The notes under the pieces are model-generated. The model made no database searches. It had not been told where the DNA came from and saw only the letters and a program-made list of their open reading frames with translations. DNA of 22,833 nt from a virus: IMG/VR virus record IMGVR_UViG_3300028837_001613, positions 1 through 22,833 of that record, one strand, 5' to 3'. This document shows positions 8,025 through 15,230 of this stretch, piece by piece (the stretch's first letter is position 1; every line of letters starts with the position of its first letter). A program made the position numbers and the translations under genes.

Positions 8025-8255
8025 ATGTCTGAAACTACTGCGCCAGCGGATCTCGCTAAATGGCTTGAAGGTCAGAAGGTGGAACTTGACCGAGCCAAGA
8101 TAAAGGGCTTCGGAGTGAAGCGGGGCGTAATAAACCTCATAAGGCTCCTGTCGGACACGGCGGAAGCCACAGACGCCAACCTCGTCGCCACAGTGCAGCT
8201 CAGCGGCCAATTCGAAATAGATACTGCAAGAATCGGCTTCTCGGATATTGGTTAA
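8025..8255 (+). CDS. Small tail-tip protein, 5' part of an interrupted gene
   Basis: The frame gives 76 residues, starting at an ATG with GAGGTAGG just upstream, one base after the hub stop. It contains 'GVKRGVINLIRLLSD' and ends 'RIGFSDIG' at a TAA. Related phage proteins do not stop here, as far as I recall; they continue to a glycine-rich 'FFASGDANGAWEEEGLFNA' segment. Exactly that segment is found at 9157-9324, beyond the endonuclease gene. I infer that this is the first part of a gene split by the endonuclease. A truncated stand-alone protein is the alternative. Confidence 0.6.
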   Translation: MSETTAPADLAKWLEGQKVELDRAKIKGFGVKRGVINLIRLLSDTAEATDANLVATVQLSGQFEIDTARIGFSDIG

Positions 8256-8286
8256 TTTTATCTATGCCCTCAGATTATGTCTAAAC

Positions 8287-9156
8287 ATGGTTAGAGATTC
8301 CAAAGGTAGATTTGTGGAAGGGCATGTTCCATGGATTAAAGGTAGAACGGCATCTGATGAAACTAGGCAGAAATTGATTGAAAGCCATAAGGGACAGGTG
8401 CCGTGGAATAAAGGTTTAACTGGTTACACAACTTCAAGAAGGGGTCAGAAGCACTCTGAAGAGACTAAGCGGAAATTGAGAGAGACACGTAAGAACCAAA
8501 TATTTACTGATGAAACTAGGCAGAAGATGTCTGAATCCTCTCAGGGCCATCATAGAAACCAAGGCCGGATTCCTTGGAATAAGGGATTAACTAAGGAAAC
8601 GGATCCCCGCGTGAGAAAATACGGTGAGTCTCAACGGAAAGAAAAAATTAAACTTAATTGCTTATACTGTGGAAAGGAAGTTGAATTACATCCATATCGT
8701 GCTAAATCCTTTAAGTTTTGTTCAAAATCTTGTAGAACTAGATACAATCCTCCTCCTCATAAAGGGCACACTCATTCTGAGGAGACAAAAACTTATCTTT
8801 CAAAAATAAAGACGGAACAGATGAAGGATCCGGATTTACTTCGTAGATGTTTGAGTTGCAGAACTCCGAATACCTGGGAAGAGAGGTTAATTGATTTATT
8901 TAAAACCCATAGTTTTCCATTTAAATTTGTCGGTGATGGCAGCGTCAACATTGGTGGGAAAAACCCTGATTTCATTGATGATCAGGGGCGCATCATTGAG
9001 TTTTTTGGGGAGTATTGGCATGAACCTGAGGAAGAAGAAGAAAGAATTGGTTTCTTCGCTTCTTATGGGTATCCCTGTCTAGTAGTTTGGGGTCGGGATT
9101 ATAAAGACGAGAAGTTATTAATTGATAAGATCAAGGTCTTCAGTGACATTGGGTGA
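8287..9156 (+). CDS. Homing endonuclease: NUMOD3 motifs, zinc finger, EDxHD (Vsr-like) nuclease
   Basis: This 289-residue protein starts at ATG 8287; an upstream TTG at 8248 in the same frame would lie inside the preceding gene. Residues 1-110 hold NUMOD3-type DNA-binding motifs (PWNKGLT twice, PWIKGRT, HSEETK, DETRQK). A zinc finger follows (C125, C128, C145, C149), then another HSEETK copy. The C-terminal domain resembles the Vsr-like EDxHD homing nucleases: E198/E199 in TWEERL, D228 in NPDFID, H245 in EYWHE and D271 in VVWGRDYKD. Codons are much richer in A and T than the neighbours, a sign of transfer. It splits the small tail gene, which is typical of such selfish nucleases. Confidence 0.85.
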   Translation: MVRDSKGRFVEGHVPWIKGRTASDETRQKLIESHKGQVPWNKGLTGYTTSRRGQKHSEETKRKLRETRKNQIFTDETRQKMSESSQGHHRNQGRIPWNKGLTKETDPRVRKYGESQRKEKIKLNCLYCGKEVELHPYRAKSFKFCSKSCRTRYNPPPHKGHTHSEETKTYLSKIKTEQMKDPDLLRRCLSCRTPNTWEERLIDLFKTHSFPFKFVGDGSVNIGGKNPDFIDDQGRIIEFFGEYWHEPEEEEERIGFFASYGYPCLVVWGRDYKDEKLLIDKIKVFSDIG

Positions 9157-9324
9157 TCGTTCTTCGCATCAGGTGACGCCAATGGAGCGTGGGAGGAGGA
9201 GGGCCTTTTCAACGCCGCAGTTGCTGGTACTATGGTAACTCACACCCTCTTCGCGGCAACGGTTAACAAAGATGTGACTAAAACGGTGACATGTGATCAT
9301 GAGCTAATTATGGCGGGTGCTTAA
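9157..9324 (+). pseudogene. Small tail-tip protein, displaced 3' part
   Basis: Directly after the endonuclease stop, in the same frame, 55 codons read SFFASGDANGAWEEEGLFNA and then a strand-rich tail ending 'HELIMAGA' before TAA. This pattern (sgDanGaWeEeGLFnA, then tM...tlFaatvnKd.tktvt) is the usual C-terminal half of small phage proteins whose N-terminal half is encoded at 8025-8255. There is no start codon or ribosome-binding site of its own. The frame differs from the 5' part, so the pieces could only be joined by RNA splicing; otherwise this is a dead fragment. Confidence 0.55.
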
Positions 9325-9325
9325 G

Positions 9326-9685
9326 ATGGTTGAGAGAATAGTAGACGAAAAGGAACCTGAGTTCTGGGGTCGCCTTGAGTTCTGGCTTAGGGTGGACGAT
9401 AATAATATTCAGTTCATAGGCTGGCGGGCGGCTCTCATATGCGAGTTAGTCTTATATGGGGCGGCTATGACGAGGGAGGGGGCACTTGACTTTGTTCTCG
9501 CGGGAGGCAGGGCTCATGTCGAATCCAAAGCGGTTGGGCTCTTCATAGATGAGGTGTATGAGGACGGTCTCCTCAAATATCACTATGAGAAACGCAAAAC
9601 CGGGAAGCGTGGGCGAATCTACCTGTCGGCGCTTCAGCCCGGTCAATTCGAGTATCAACGAATAGTTCACGAGGAGGAAGAGTAG
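9326..9685 (+). CDS. Unknown protein, possible winged-helix-like
   Basis: This 119-residue protein lies between the split tail gene and the tail fibre. The ATG at 9326 follows GGCGGGTG; an in-frame TTG at 9317 is less likely. It has a helix with 'WRAALICELVLYGAAMTREGALDFV' and a C-terminal 'EDGLLKYHYEKRKTGKRGRIYLS' stretch resembling the wing strands of a winged helix. I do not recognise the family. The stop overlaps the fibre start by one base, so it is co-translated and may be a fibre assembly or regulatory factor. Confidence 0.6.
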   Translation: MVERIVDEKEPEFWGRLEFWLRVDDNNIQFIGWRAALICELVLYGAAMTREGALDFVLAGGRAHVESKAVGLFIDEVYEDGLLKYHYEKRKTGKRGRIYLSALQPGQFEYQRIVHEEEE

Positions 9686-11160
9686 TGGGAACCAAGTGGA
9701 TAACCGGTGACGTAATTACATTCGCCAGGATGAATCAGAAGACGCTCATAGTTCAGGCAGCTGAGCCAGCTATTATGTATGCTGGGATGTATTGGGTCGA
9801 CACGGATGATAACATGAGTTATCAGCGAGTCGCCGCGAACAATGCTTGGCACACGATCACGAAGGAGGAGCTCGCCTACACTATCACGGGGCTCTGGACG
9901 TTTGATCGAGGGGCAGCTCCTCCGTTTGCCTGTGCTGCGGGGAGCACTCAGGTGGTGAACCTCATCGCGGACGACCATGCAGCGTCTCACGAGAACGCCG
10001 GAGGCGACGAGATCAGTGTGGCGGCTCTGTCGGGGCTTCTGGCTGATGATCAGCATGTTCTAGATGCAGAGGTGTTGGCGGTTGCTGCTGCTCTAGTTCA
10101 TGCGGCAAGACATAAGGATGGGGGTGCAGACGAGCTTGATGTCTCAGAGTTAGCCGGTGCGATAGGGGCAGCCGGTGAGGTTCCTGAGACTGATGGTGCC
10201 GCCGTGACCTGGGTGGACCCTGATCTTCGATATGAACCCAAGGTACATGCTCCTACTCATAAAGACGGGGGAACTGATGAGCTTGACGTATCTGAGTTGG
10301 CTGGCGCTATTGGCGGGGCTGGCGAGATTCCTGAGACAGACGGGGCAGCTGTCTCATGGGTAGAACCGGATGGCCGGTACGATCCTAAAGCACATCAGGC
10401 CAGCCATAATGATGGTGGGGCCGATGAGATTGAGATTGATGATCTGCCTGGGGCTAATGGGGCGGCGGGTGAGATTGTTGAGTCTGACGGTGCCGCTATG
10501 TCGTTTGTTGAACCTGATGGACGTTATGATCCTAAGGGTCACGCTGCGAGTCATGCAGACGGAGCGGCTGACGAGATAGACGCCGCTGACCTAGCTGGCA
10601 CCGGCGGAGCAGCAGGGGAAATAATCGAGAGTGACGGAGATGCTTTGTCTTATGTGGAGCCTGATGGGCGATACACTCCAGCGGCCCACGCCACCACCCA
10701 CGAGTCTGGTGGAGCCGATGAGACACGGAATATAGAACTGAACCCTGGGTTAGCGGATGAAACTGGTAGCGGTCTTTTAGCACTTGTCACGGTAGGCGAA
10801 GCGGTAGTGACAGGAGACACGCTTTTCCTACAAAATGATGGGAAATACTGGAAATCTGACGCTAACCAAATTGGTACGATGCCCGTGAAGGTGATTGTGA
10901 TTGATGCAACCATAGCTCAAGATGCAACGGGTACGGTAATGCACGAGGGATATTACAGGAACGATGATCGATACAACTGGACGCCTGGAGCAGGAGCAGC
11001 CAACTTACTCTTTGCATCCGCCGCAGCATTGGGCTCACTAGTTCAGCTTGCTGCACAGCCCGCGGGGGACGGAGATCAGGTGCAAGTCTGTGGGTGGATC
11101 GTTAACGCCAACGTGATATATTTCCGCCCGAGTCTGGAGCTTGTGGAAATCGCTGCTTAG
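9685..11160 (+). CDS. Tail fibre with 49-residue repeats
   Basis: This 491-residue protein starts at GTG 9685 after GAGGAGGAAG. The N-terminal 95 residues contain 'GDVITFARMNQ', a motif common at fibre and tail-tip attachment ends. Four exact-length 49-residue repeats begin with a His of the pattern H-x-x-x-H-x-D-G-G-x-D-E at residues 139, 188, 237 and 286, and a partial fifth begins at 335. A degenerate unit starts at residue 98. Each repeat continues 'LAGAiGaAGEipEtDGAAvsWVePDGRYdPka'. The C-terminal 130 residues are a separate beta-rich domain. His-rich repeats of this type are found in trimeric fibres, where they may bind metal in a shaft. The role is host attachment. Confidence 0.8.
   Translation: MGTKWITGDVITFARMNQKTLIVQAAEPAIMYAGMYWVDTDDNMSYQRVAANNAWHTITKEELAYTITGLWTFDRGAAPPFACAAGSTQVVNLIADDHAASHENAGGDEISVAALSGLLADDQHVLDAEVLAVAAALVHAARHKDGGADELDVSELAGAIGAAGEVPETDGAAVTWVDPDLRYEPKVHAPTHKDGGTDELDVSELAGAIGGAGEIPETDGAAVSWVEPDGRYDPKAHQASHNDGGADEIEIDDLPGANGAAGEIVESDGAAMSFVEPDGRYDPKGHAASHADGAADEIDAADLAGTGGAAGEIIESDGDALSYVEPDGRYTPAAHATTHESGGADETRNIELNPGLADETGSGLLALVTVGEAVVTGDTLFLQNDGKYWKSDANQIGTMPVKVIVIDATIAQDATGTVMHEGYYRNDDRYNWTPGAGAANLLFASAAALGSLVQLAAQPAGDGDQVQVCGWIVNANVIYFRPSLELVEIAA
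10099..10739 (+). repeat. Tandem 147-nt (49-codon) repeat array
   Basis: Four complete units start at 10099, 10246, 10393 and 10540, each exactly 147 nt long, with a partial fifth from 10687. Codons vary between units although the protein pattern holds, so the array is old or under selection at the protein level rather than freshly amplified. Unit number could change by recombination and would alter fibre length. Confidence 0.9.
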
Positions 11161-11168
11161 GTGATGGT

Positions 11169-13178
11169 GTGAGCGTCGGAGCGTTTCACAGGAATCTCAG
11201 GTCGAGAGGGAAGGGAGCCAAGGATTGGTCTAACAGCTTCACTGAGCATGAGTATCTGGGAAAGGATGAAAAGGGTAGGCATAATTTCGGCGTCAACCTC
11301 AGTGTGGGGCATAGGGTCTTCAGGGATAAGGCGGATGGACGGTGGAAGAAGCATAAGCTGACGGATGAGCGTCCAGCTAAGGACTATGTTCTGGTTCAGG
11401 GCGCGAAGTGCTGTGTCGAGGTCTACCCCTACTACGCCAAGTACTTCGACGTCGACCACGAAGAGGTCAGGCTTCACGAGGAGCGGTGGGTCGTTCAGAG
11501 GCTTTTCAAGGAGCCTGATACGTGGAGGGATGTGGGTGCTTGGGACCCGGTTATGGTGGTGGAGGAGGGAGTTGACTTCATCAAAGTTGCCGTGACCTAC
11601 GAGACCGACTATGGACCCTTCACCGTTGAATACTTCCAGAGGGATGGCAGAGCCCTAAAGCATAACATATCCTTCATGAACGAGTCGGGCGGGTCGGAGA
11701 CGTTCAGGGTGATCCAGCGGTGGGCTGGGATAGTCGGGGAGAAGTGCAATGGTAAGAATGTCCCGATGGTATTCTCTCCGCCGACGGATACCTCTCTGGC
11801 GTTTCATAGGGCGGATCAGCCTAAGAGGAAGTTTACGATAGCCGAGAATCTGTCGAGCATGGTGTTTAACCCTGATGGCTCGGTGAAGACGGAGCACTGT
11901 CTTCAGGGTCCGTTCTGGGTGGAGAGTCATGTTCGGGGGCTTAAATGTGACTTCTGTTATGGGGACTGGGTTCTGGCTCAGGGCGATGGTCTGGAGATTG
12001 ATCCTGCGACTGCGACGCTGGACGACCCGACGGAGGACGGGTATTTATCAAAAGGCGGTGATAGTTCAGCGAACTGTAATGCAGATGCACCAGTTCGAGA
12101 CAGTGCGAGTGCTTCCTGTAGGTATGGTGGCGTTGATGCGTTCATCAATTCCTATGCCCATCGGAGCTATGTTGAGTGGGCTATTAACAGTCTTTTTGGC
12201 GGGACTCTGACGGCTAATCCCAAGTTTAAGTATAACGGCTTAGGCGATGATGGCTCGTTTGGGGAGATTAATCCGCTTACCGAGGAGCAGCCGAGCGACG
12301 GAGGTTGCACGGATTTGGAACTCTGGGGGTACTGTGCAAGCGGCGTGGCTTATGTTGATCCCTTCAACATCGTAGTCGGCATTAACCAAGAGCAGGATCT
12401 AGGTGCAGCCGCTAAAACAGCTCTTCAAGCGGCTATAGACGCATCTCAAATTTGGTTCGCTCTCGGGTTTACCTCGGAGGGTGATGAGTGTCCAGAGCCG
12501 GACGTTGGTGCCAACTATTATGATGTATTTTCCTCAGAAGAGGGTACTCCGTCTTCAGAAACCATTTTACCAGATGGTATAGGCGATCTGACAAACATCG
12601 CCGAGAATAACTGGGCTGCACATGAGCATTGGGAGAGCGTAGCCGAGCAAACAAACGAACATTACATTTGGAGTGGAGCGGCTGCTTTTGAAAGAGACCT
12701 TTATACTTTCGTAAACCCTACTGAAGTACCGGGCGTTGGCATAAGCAAAATTGAGGTTAGAGCATTTATAAGAAAGGTAGCTGACGGCGATAGCACTCAA
12801 AATAACTATGAACTTCTAGTTGAGCCTTTTGGGGGTGCAGTTGATAGTCAAGAAGGGGCAACTGATAGTGAAGGTTTTAATTTGGTGACCGCTACATGGG
12901 CGAATAACCCTGAAACAGGAAATCCTTGGACTTGGGCGGAAGTGAACGCACTACAGGTAGGTGTCGGATTAAGACGAGGACAAGCTGCAGATCCAACGCA
13001 TTTTACCTACTGCGCTCGACTTAGAGTGGATGTTTATACTGCTTCCACTCCGCCACCCACCCTCTACGTCGAATACACACCCGCAGGCTGGCAGGGCAAG
13101 ATTTCAGGCATAGTCAACCCTGCGAAGATCATGGGCATCCCCGTCGCCGACATCGCCAAAGTCAAAGGCATCGCATGA
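11169..13178 (+). CDS. Large modular receptor-binding / minor structural protein
   Basis: This 669-residue protein starts at GTG 11169 with AGGTGAT at 11160. The N-terminal 290 residues are beta-rich with repeated 'VTYETDYGPFTVEYFQRDGRALKHNISF'-like strands, Cys pairs around 'GLKCDFCYGDW', and a 'FSPPTDTSLAFHRAD' loop. Residues about 440-625 form a carbohydrate-binding-like beta-sandwich: 'HWESVAE', 'DLYTFVNP', 'KIEVRAFIRK', 'NNPETGNPWTWAEVNALQVGV'. The C-terminus ends GKISGIVNPAKI then GIPVADIAKVKGIA, a repeated strand motif seen at the ends of many phage structural proteins. The segment 12500-13050 is richer in A and T than its surroundings, which suggests module exchange. It is the best candidate for the receptor-binding protein. 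Confidence 0.65.
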   Translation: MSVGAFHRNLRSRGKGAKDWSNSFTEHEYLGKDEKGRHNFGVNLSVGHRVFRDKADGRWKKHKLTDERPAKDYVLVQGAKCCVEVYPYYAKYFDVDHEEVRLHEERWVVQRLFKEPDTWRDVGAWDPVMVVEEGVDFIKVAVTYETDYGPFTVEYFQRDGRALKHNISFMNESGGSETFRVIQRWAGIVGEKCNGKNVPMVFSPPTDTSLAFHRADQPKRKFTIAENLSSMVFNPDGSVKTEHCLQGPFWVESHVRGLKCDFCYGDWVLAQGDGLEIDPATATLDDPTEDGYLSKGGDSSANCNADAPVRDSASASCRYGGVDAFINSYAHRSYVEWAINSLFGGTLTANPKFKYNGLGDDGSFGEINPLTEEQPSDGGCTDLELWGYCASGVAYVDPFNIVVGINQEQDLGAAAKTALQAAIDASQIWFALGFTSEGDECPEPDVGANYYDVFSSEEGTPSSETILPDGIGDLTNIAENNWAAHEHWESVAEQTNEHYIWSGAAAFERDLYTFVNPTEVPGVGISKIEVRAFIRKVADGDSTQNNYELLVEPFGGAVDSQEGATDSEGFNLVTATWANNPETGNPWTWAEVNALQVGVGLRRGQAADPTHFTYCARLRVDVYTASTPPPTLYVEYTPAGWQGKISGIVNPAKIMGIPVADIAKVKGIA

Positions 13179-13197
13179 TGACTAGGGAGGAACGAGT

Positions 13198-13905
13198 CTG
13201 AGTCTTGAAAGGTTTTGGAGTCGGCTGTTCAACCTAGACAAAGTCGCCGAACTGGCGGAACTCAAAGAAACACACGCGGCAACCCTCATGACACTGGATC
13301 AGGTTAACCTAGGATACACGGAGCTTCAGAGGCTCCACGCCGAATCAGAGCTAGCGGTCAAGACAGCTGAAAGGCTATGCCTTGAGCTACAGAACGAGGT
13401 AGACGAGCTACACCGCTTCAACAATTTTAGCTGCACCGACATCCTCGGTGATGCACTGACTCTGACGGTTGACCCTCCTAACGAGAACGGACCAGACAGC
13501 ACGATGTACGGCCAAAAATACCACATCGAAACCGCAGACCCCAAATACCTAACATTCACAAAGAATACCTGGATAAAGCTTCTAAACCGGATTCACCCGT
13601 TGATGAGGACGGCGATGTACCCGGCACTACCTGAGGTATCTGACTGTGACAACTGGGCCCTGCTAGCCTGCGCCTTCATAAGCATCGCCATAAGGAAGTC
13701 TGGTAAGTATAAGCAGGGCGCGTTTAGCAAAGCATCAGCAAACCCGTGGCCCGGGAGCAGCGTGGGCCACGCCTTCAACACCTTCATGGACCTGAATAAA
13801 CAAATCTGGGTGTATGAACCATTCAACAACAAAGTCAAAGTTGTAGGACTCATCGAGGACACCGTGGACAAGTACAAGGTAGTAGAACTAGAATACCTGG
13901 CGTGA
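13198..13905 (+). CDS. Putative transglutaminase-like cysteine peptidase (CTG start); lysis candidate
   Basis: Starting at CTG 13198 gives 235 residues. This start has GGGAGG at 13185-13190 seven bases upstream, while the first ATG (13288) has no ribosome-binding site and would cut a continuous N-terminal helix. Residues 1-80 are a predicted coiled coil (LAELKETHAATLMTLDQVN and onward). The C-terminal domain has Cys150 in 'SDCDNWALLACAF', His191 in 'GSSVGHAFNTF' and Glu207 in 'IWVYEPF', the spacing of a Cys-His-acid papain/transglutaminase-like triad. Located just after the tail genes, it could be a lysin or tail peptidase acting on the archaeal cell surface. The fold and the function are inferred from motifs only. 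Confidence 0.6.
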   Translation: MSLERFWSRLFNLDKVAELAELKETHAATLMTLDQVNLGYTELQRLHAESELAVKTAERLCLELQNEVDELHRFNNFSCTDILGDALTLTVDPPNENGPDSTMYGQKYHIETADPKYLTFTKNTWIKLLNRIHPLMRTAMYPALPEVSDCDNWALLACAFISIAIRKSGKYKQGAFSKASANPWPGSSVGHAFNTFMDLNKQIWVYEPFNNKVKVVGLIEDTVDKYKVVELEYLA

Positions 13906-13932
13906 CAAACCCAGCGAAGCCTCACCGAATAG

Positions 13933-14236
13933 CAGATTAATCCGACATACGAGGAGTTATGTGAGTTAATCGAGAAACTCAAGGAGAAGGCTCCCGGAAC
14001 TCGGCTTCAAACCCACTAACACCCTCGAAGACGAGCTCAGGGTCACCCTCCCCAAGCTCATGGAATACAAGGACAGGATCGAAGCAAAGCGGCAGCGTGG
14101 TGGGGACGCTCGGCGAAACCATTGGCGTCTACCAGACATATCGGCTAAGCATCTAAACCTTAATTGCATACGCCAAGGAAAGAAAAGCTTTTCTCTCACT
14201 AATAATAATAGTAAACAGGTGCGTGCCTATGGGTAA
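13933..14236 (+). pseudogene. Frameshifted remnant of a small gene
   Basis: From 13933 one frame reads 'INPTYEELCELIEKLKEKAP', with the shift near 13993-13999. A frame one base away then continues 'ELGFKPTNTLEDELRVTLPK' and 'MEYKDRIEAKRQRGGDARRN', open to 14234-14236. Deleting one G from CCCGGAAC would join them into a single helical protein. No start codon with a ribosome-binding site precedes the first part. It is therefore a decayed gene, or an intact one broken by an indel error in the assembly. The family is not recognised. Confidence 0.4.
14181..14194. terminator. Short perfect palindrome near the end of the late module
   Basis: AGAAAAGCTTTTCT is a perfect 14-bp palindrome with a T-rich plus-strand tail. 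It lies after the last structural gene and before the structured GC-rich segment. It could help end late transcription, but archaeal termination mostly depends on T runs, and this one is short. Confidence 0.3.
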
Positions 14237-14244
14237 GGCTGTCG

Positions 14245-14318
14245 AACCAGGCGGGGCGTAGTGCCTCGTTAGCTTTCACGGCAGGCGTTTTGTTCCTGGT
14301 TATTTGCCGCCACGCCCC
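14245..14318. ncRNA. GC-rich segment able to form an H-type pseudoknot
   Basis: AACCAGG (14245-14251) pairs with CCTGGTT (14295-14301). GGGGCGT (14253-14259), inside that loop, pairs with ACGCCCC (14312-14318), beyond it. The two stems interlock as in a pseudoknot. A small TGCC/GGCA stem (14262-14265 with 14280-14283) could form between them, and GGCGG (14250-14254) with CCGCC (14307-14311) is a competing pairing. It has no credible coding frame and lies between two modules, just past the 3' end of the minus-strand gene. It may be a small RNA, a transcript end structure or a bidirectional terminator. No known RNA family is recognised. Confidence 0.35.
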
Positions 14319-14334
14319 AAAAATAGTTTATAGA

Positions 14335-14592
14335 TCACTCTTTCTCCATCAGGGCAAAGGCTCCCCTTATCGGCGCCAGAGTCTCAAGCGATACGCAGCG
14401 CCAGCCCCGGTCCACGAAAAGGTTTAACGCTTTCTGCATGTACTGGAGAAAGTGTCCGCCTATTTTGGGCATGGTTTCCTCGTCGACTATCCAATATTTA
14501 TTCGGGCACTCGTCAATCAGCGAGGGGTTCTCGACAATCTTCTTGGCCTTAATCATTGAATCATACAAAGCCTTCTCCTTATGCTCACCCAT
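14335..14592 (-). CDS. Small unknown protein (only minus-strand gene)
   Basis: This 85-residue protein starts at an ATG (14592) preceded on its strand by GGGAGGAGGGTGAAAG, a strong ribosome-binding site. It reads MGEHKEKALYDSMIKAKKIV, then 'ECPNKYWIVDEETMPKIGGHFLQYMQKALNLFVDRGWRC' and ends in acidic and basic residues. A longer reading to 14652 lacks a ribosome-binding site. It diverges from the ribbon-helix-helix gene at 14695 and is the only gene on the minus strand in the window. Family unknown. Its lone orientation suggests a regulatory or accessory role, expressed separately from the main operon. Confidence 0.6.
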   Translation of the reverse strand: MGEHKEKALYDSMIKAKKIVENPSLIDECPNKYWIVDEETMPKIGGHFLQYMQKALNLFVDRGWRCVSLETLAPIRGAFALMEKE

Positions 14593-14618
14593 ACTTTCAC
14601 CCTCCTCCCTAGAGTAGA

Positions 14619-14670
14619 TTTTAAAACTTAATAAAGATAGGGATAACGGCACCCAAAAGTTTTATATATT
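14619..14670. promoter_or_regulatory. Divergent promoter region
   Basis: On the plus strand, CCAAAAGTTTTATATATT (14653-14670) combines a BRE-like A-rich stretch with a good archaeal TATA box. It lies about 31 nt before ATG 14695 and gives an almost leaderless transcript. On the minus strand, TTTTAAAA (14619-14626) and TTATTAAG lie about 30 nt before ATG 14592. The first gene of the plus operon encodes a ribbon-helix-helix protein, so this region may be its target. Confidence 0.65.
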
Positions 14671-14694
14671 ATTACCCGTACAGTTTTGTTGGTG

Positions 14695-15090
14695 ATGAAA
14701 ACGCCGCCGAAAGGATTTACACAAATCACCTTGGCTGACGAATTGAAGCGTAGACTCAAGTGCACCGCTGAGGCCCTCGGTCTCAGCATGCCGGATCTCA
14801 TCCGTAGGATGCTTGGGGATCTAGAATCAGAACACCCTGACCAGGAAGGGACGGGGAAGAGCGAGAAGAAACTTAAGCCAGAGGAGTATAAGGCGCTTCT
14901 ACTATTGATCGCAGACGGTTTGAAGAAGAGCGCCGAAGACTGTGTCATCGACTCCATGATGGTTGATATGGAGAACAAGGTAGTGCCTGTCTATGATTAT
15001 GGAAAGAGGGAGCCGGTTAGAATAGAAAGCCGGGGCTTCCGCTACGTCATAGATGTTGACTACCTCAAACCAAAGGAGGGTTCGACGTGA
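14695..15090 (+). CDS. Ribbon-helix-helix DNA-binding regulator
   Basis: This 131-residue protein starts at ATG 14695; upstream GTG and TTG codons in frame are possible, but the TATA box spacing favours the ATG. Residues 7-40 read 'FTQITLADELKRRLKCTAEALGLSMPDLIRRML', a beta strand plus two helices typical of MetJ/Arc-type ribbon-helix-helix proteins. The rest carries 'KLKPEEYKALLLLIADGLKKSAEDCVIDSMM' and a C-terminal 'FRYVIDVDYLKPKEG' strand of unknown role. As the first gene of a divergent operon it probably controls its own promoter. The stop overlaps the next start (GTGA). Confidence 0.7.
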   Translation: MKTPPKGFTQITLADELKRRLKCTAEALGLSMPDLIRRMLGDLESEHPDQEGTGKSEKKLKPEEYKALLLLIADGLKKSAEDCVIDSMMVDMENKVVPVYDYGKREPVRIESRGFRYVIDVDYLKPKEGST

Positions 15091-15230
15091 GCGGTGAGAC
15101 GCATTGCCGTGTCTGCAGTAGGCTGCTCACTGCTCCCCTGAGCGTGGAGCGGGGGATCGGCCCCGTCTGCTTGGCTAAAATGCATCGCAACCACAACCTA
15201 GAGGAATACCAAGAGGAGGCTGAGGGCTAA
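15087..15230 (+). CDS. DUF6011-like small zinc-binding protein
   Basis: This 47-residue protein starts at GTG 15087, overlapping the stop of the regulator gene, with AGGAGGG at 15073-15079. It has Cys7-x2-Cys10, then 'RLLTAPLSVERGIGPVC' with Cys28. This is the C-x-x-C...S...GiGPvC pattern of DUF6011 domains common in phages. Its last base is the first base of the next ATG (TAATG). The function of the family is unknown, but a zinc site and nucleic acid contact are plausible. Confidence 0.7.
   Translation: MSGETHCRVCSRLLTAPLSVERGIGPVCLAKMHRNHNLEEYQEEAEG

Noticed and set aside
8253-9156. Intein in the small tail gene
   Set aside because: The reading frame stops at TAA 8253-8255, the two flanks are in different frames, and no intein splicing motifs are visible.
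14210-14330. tRNA gene suggested by GTTCGA on the minus strand
   Set aside because: The sequence around it does not make a five-pair T stem, and no matching acceptor and anticodon stems could be drawn.
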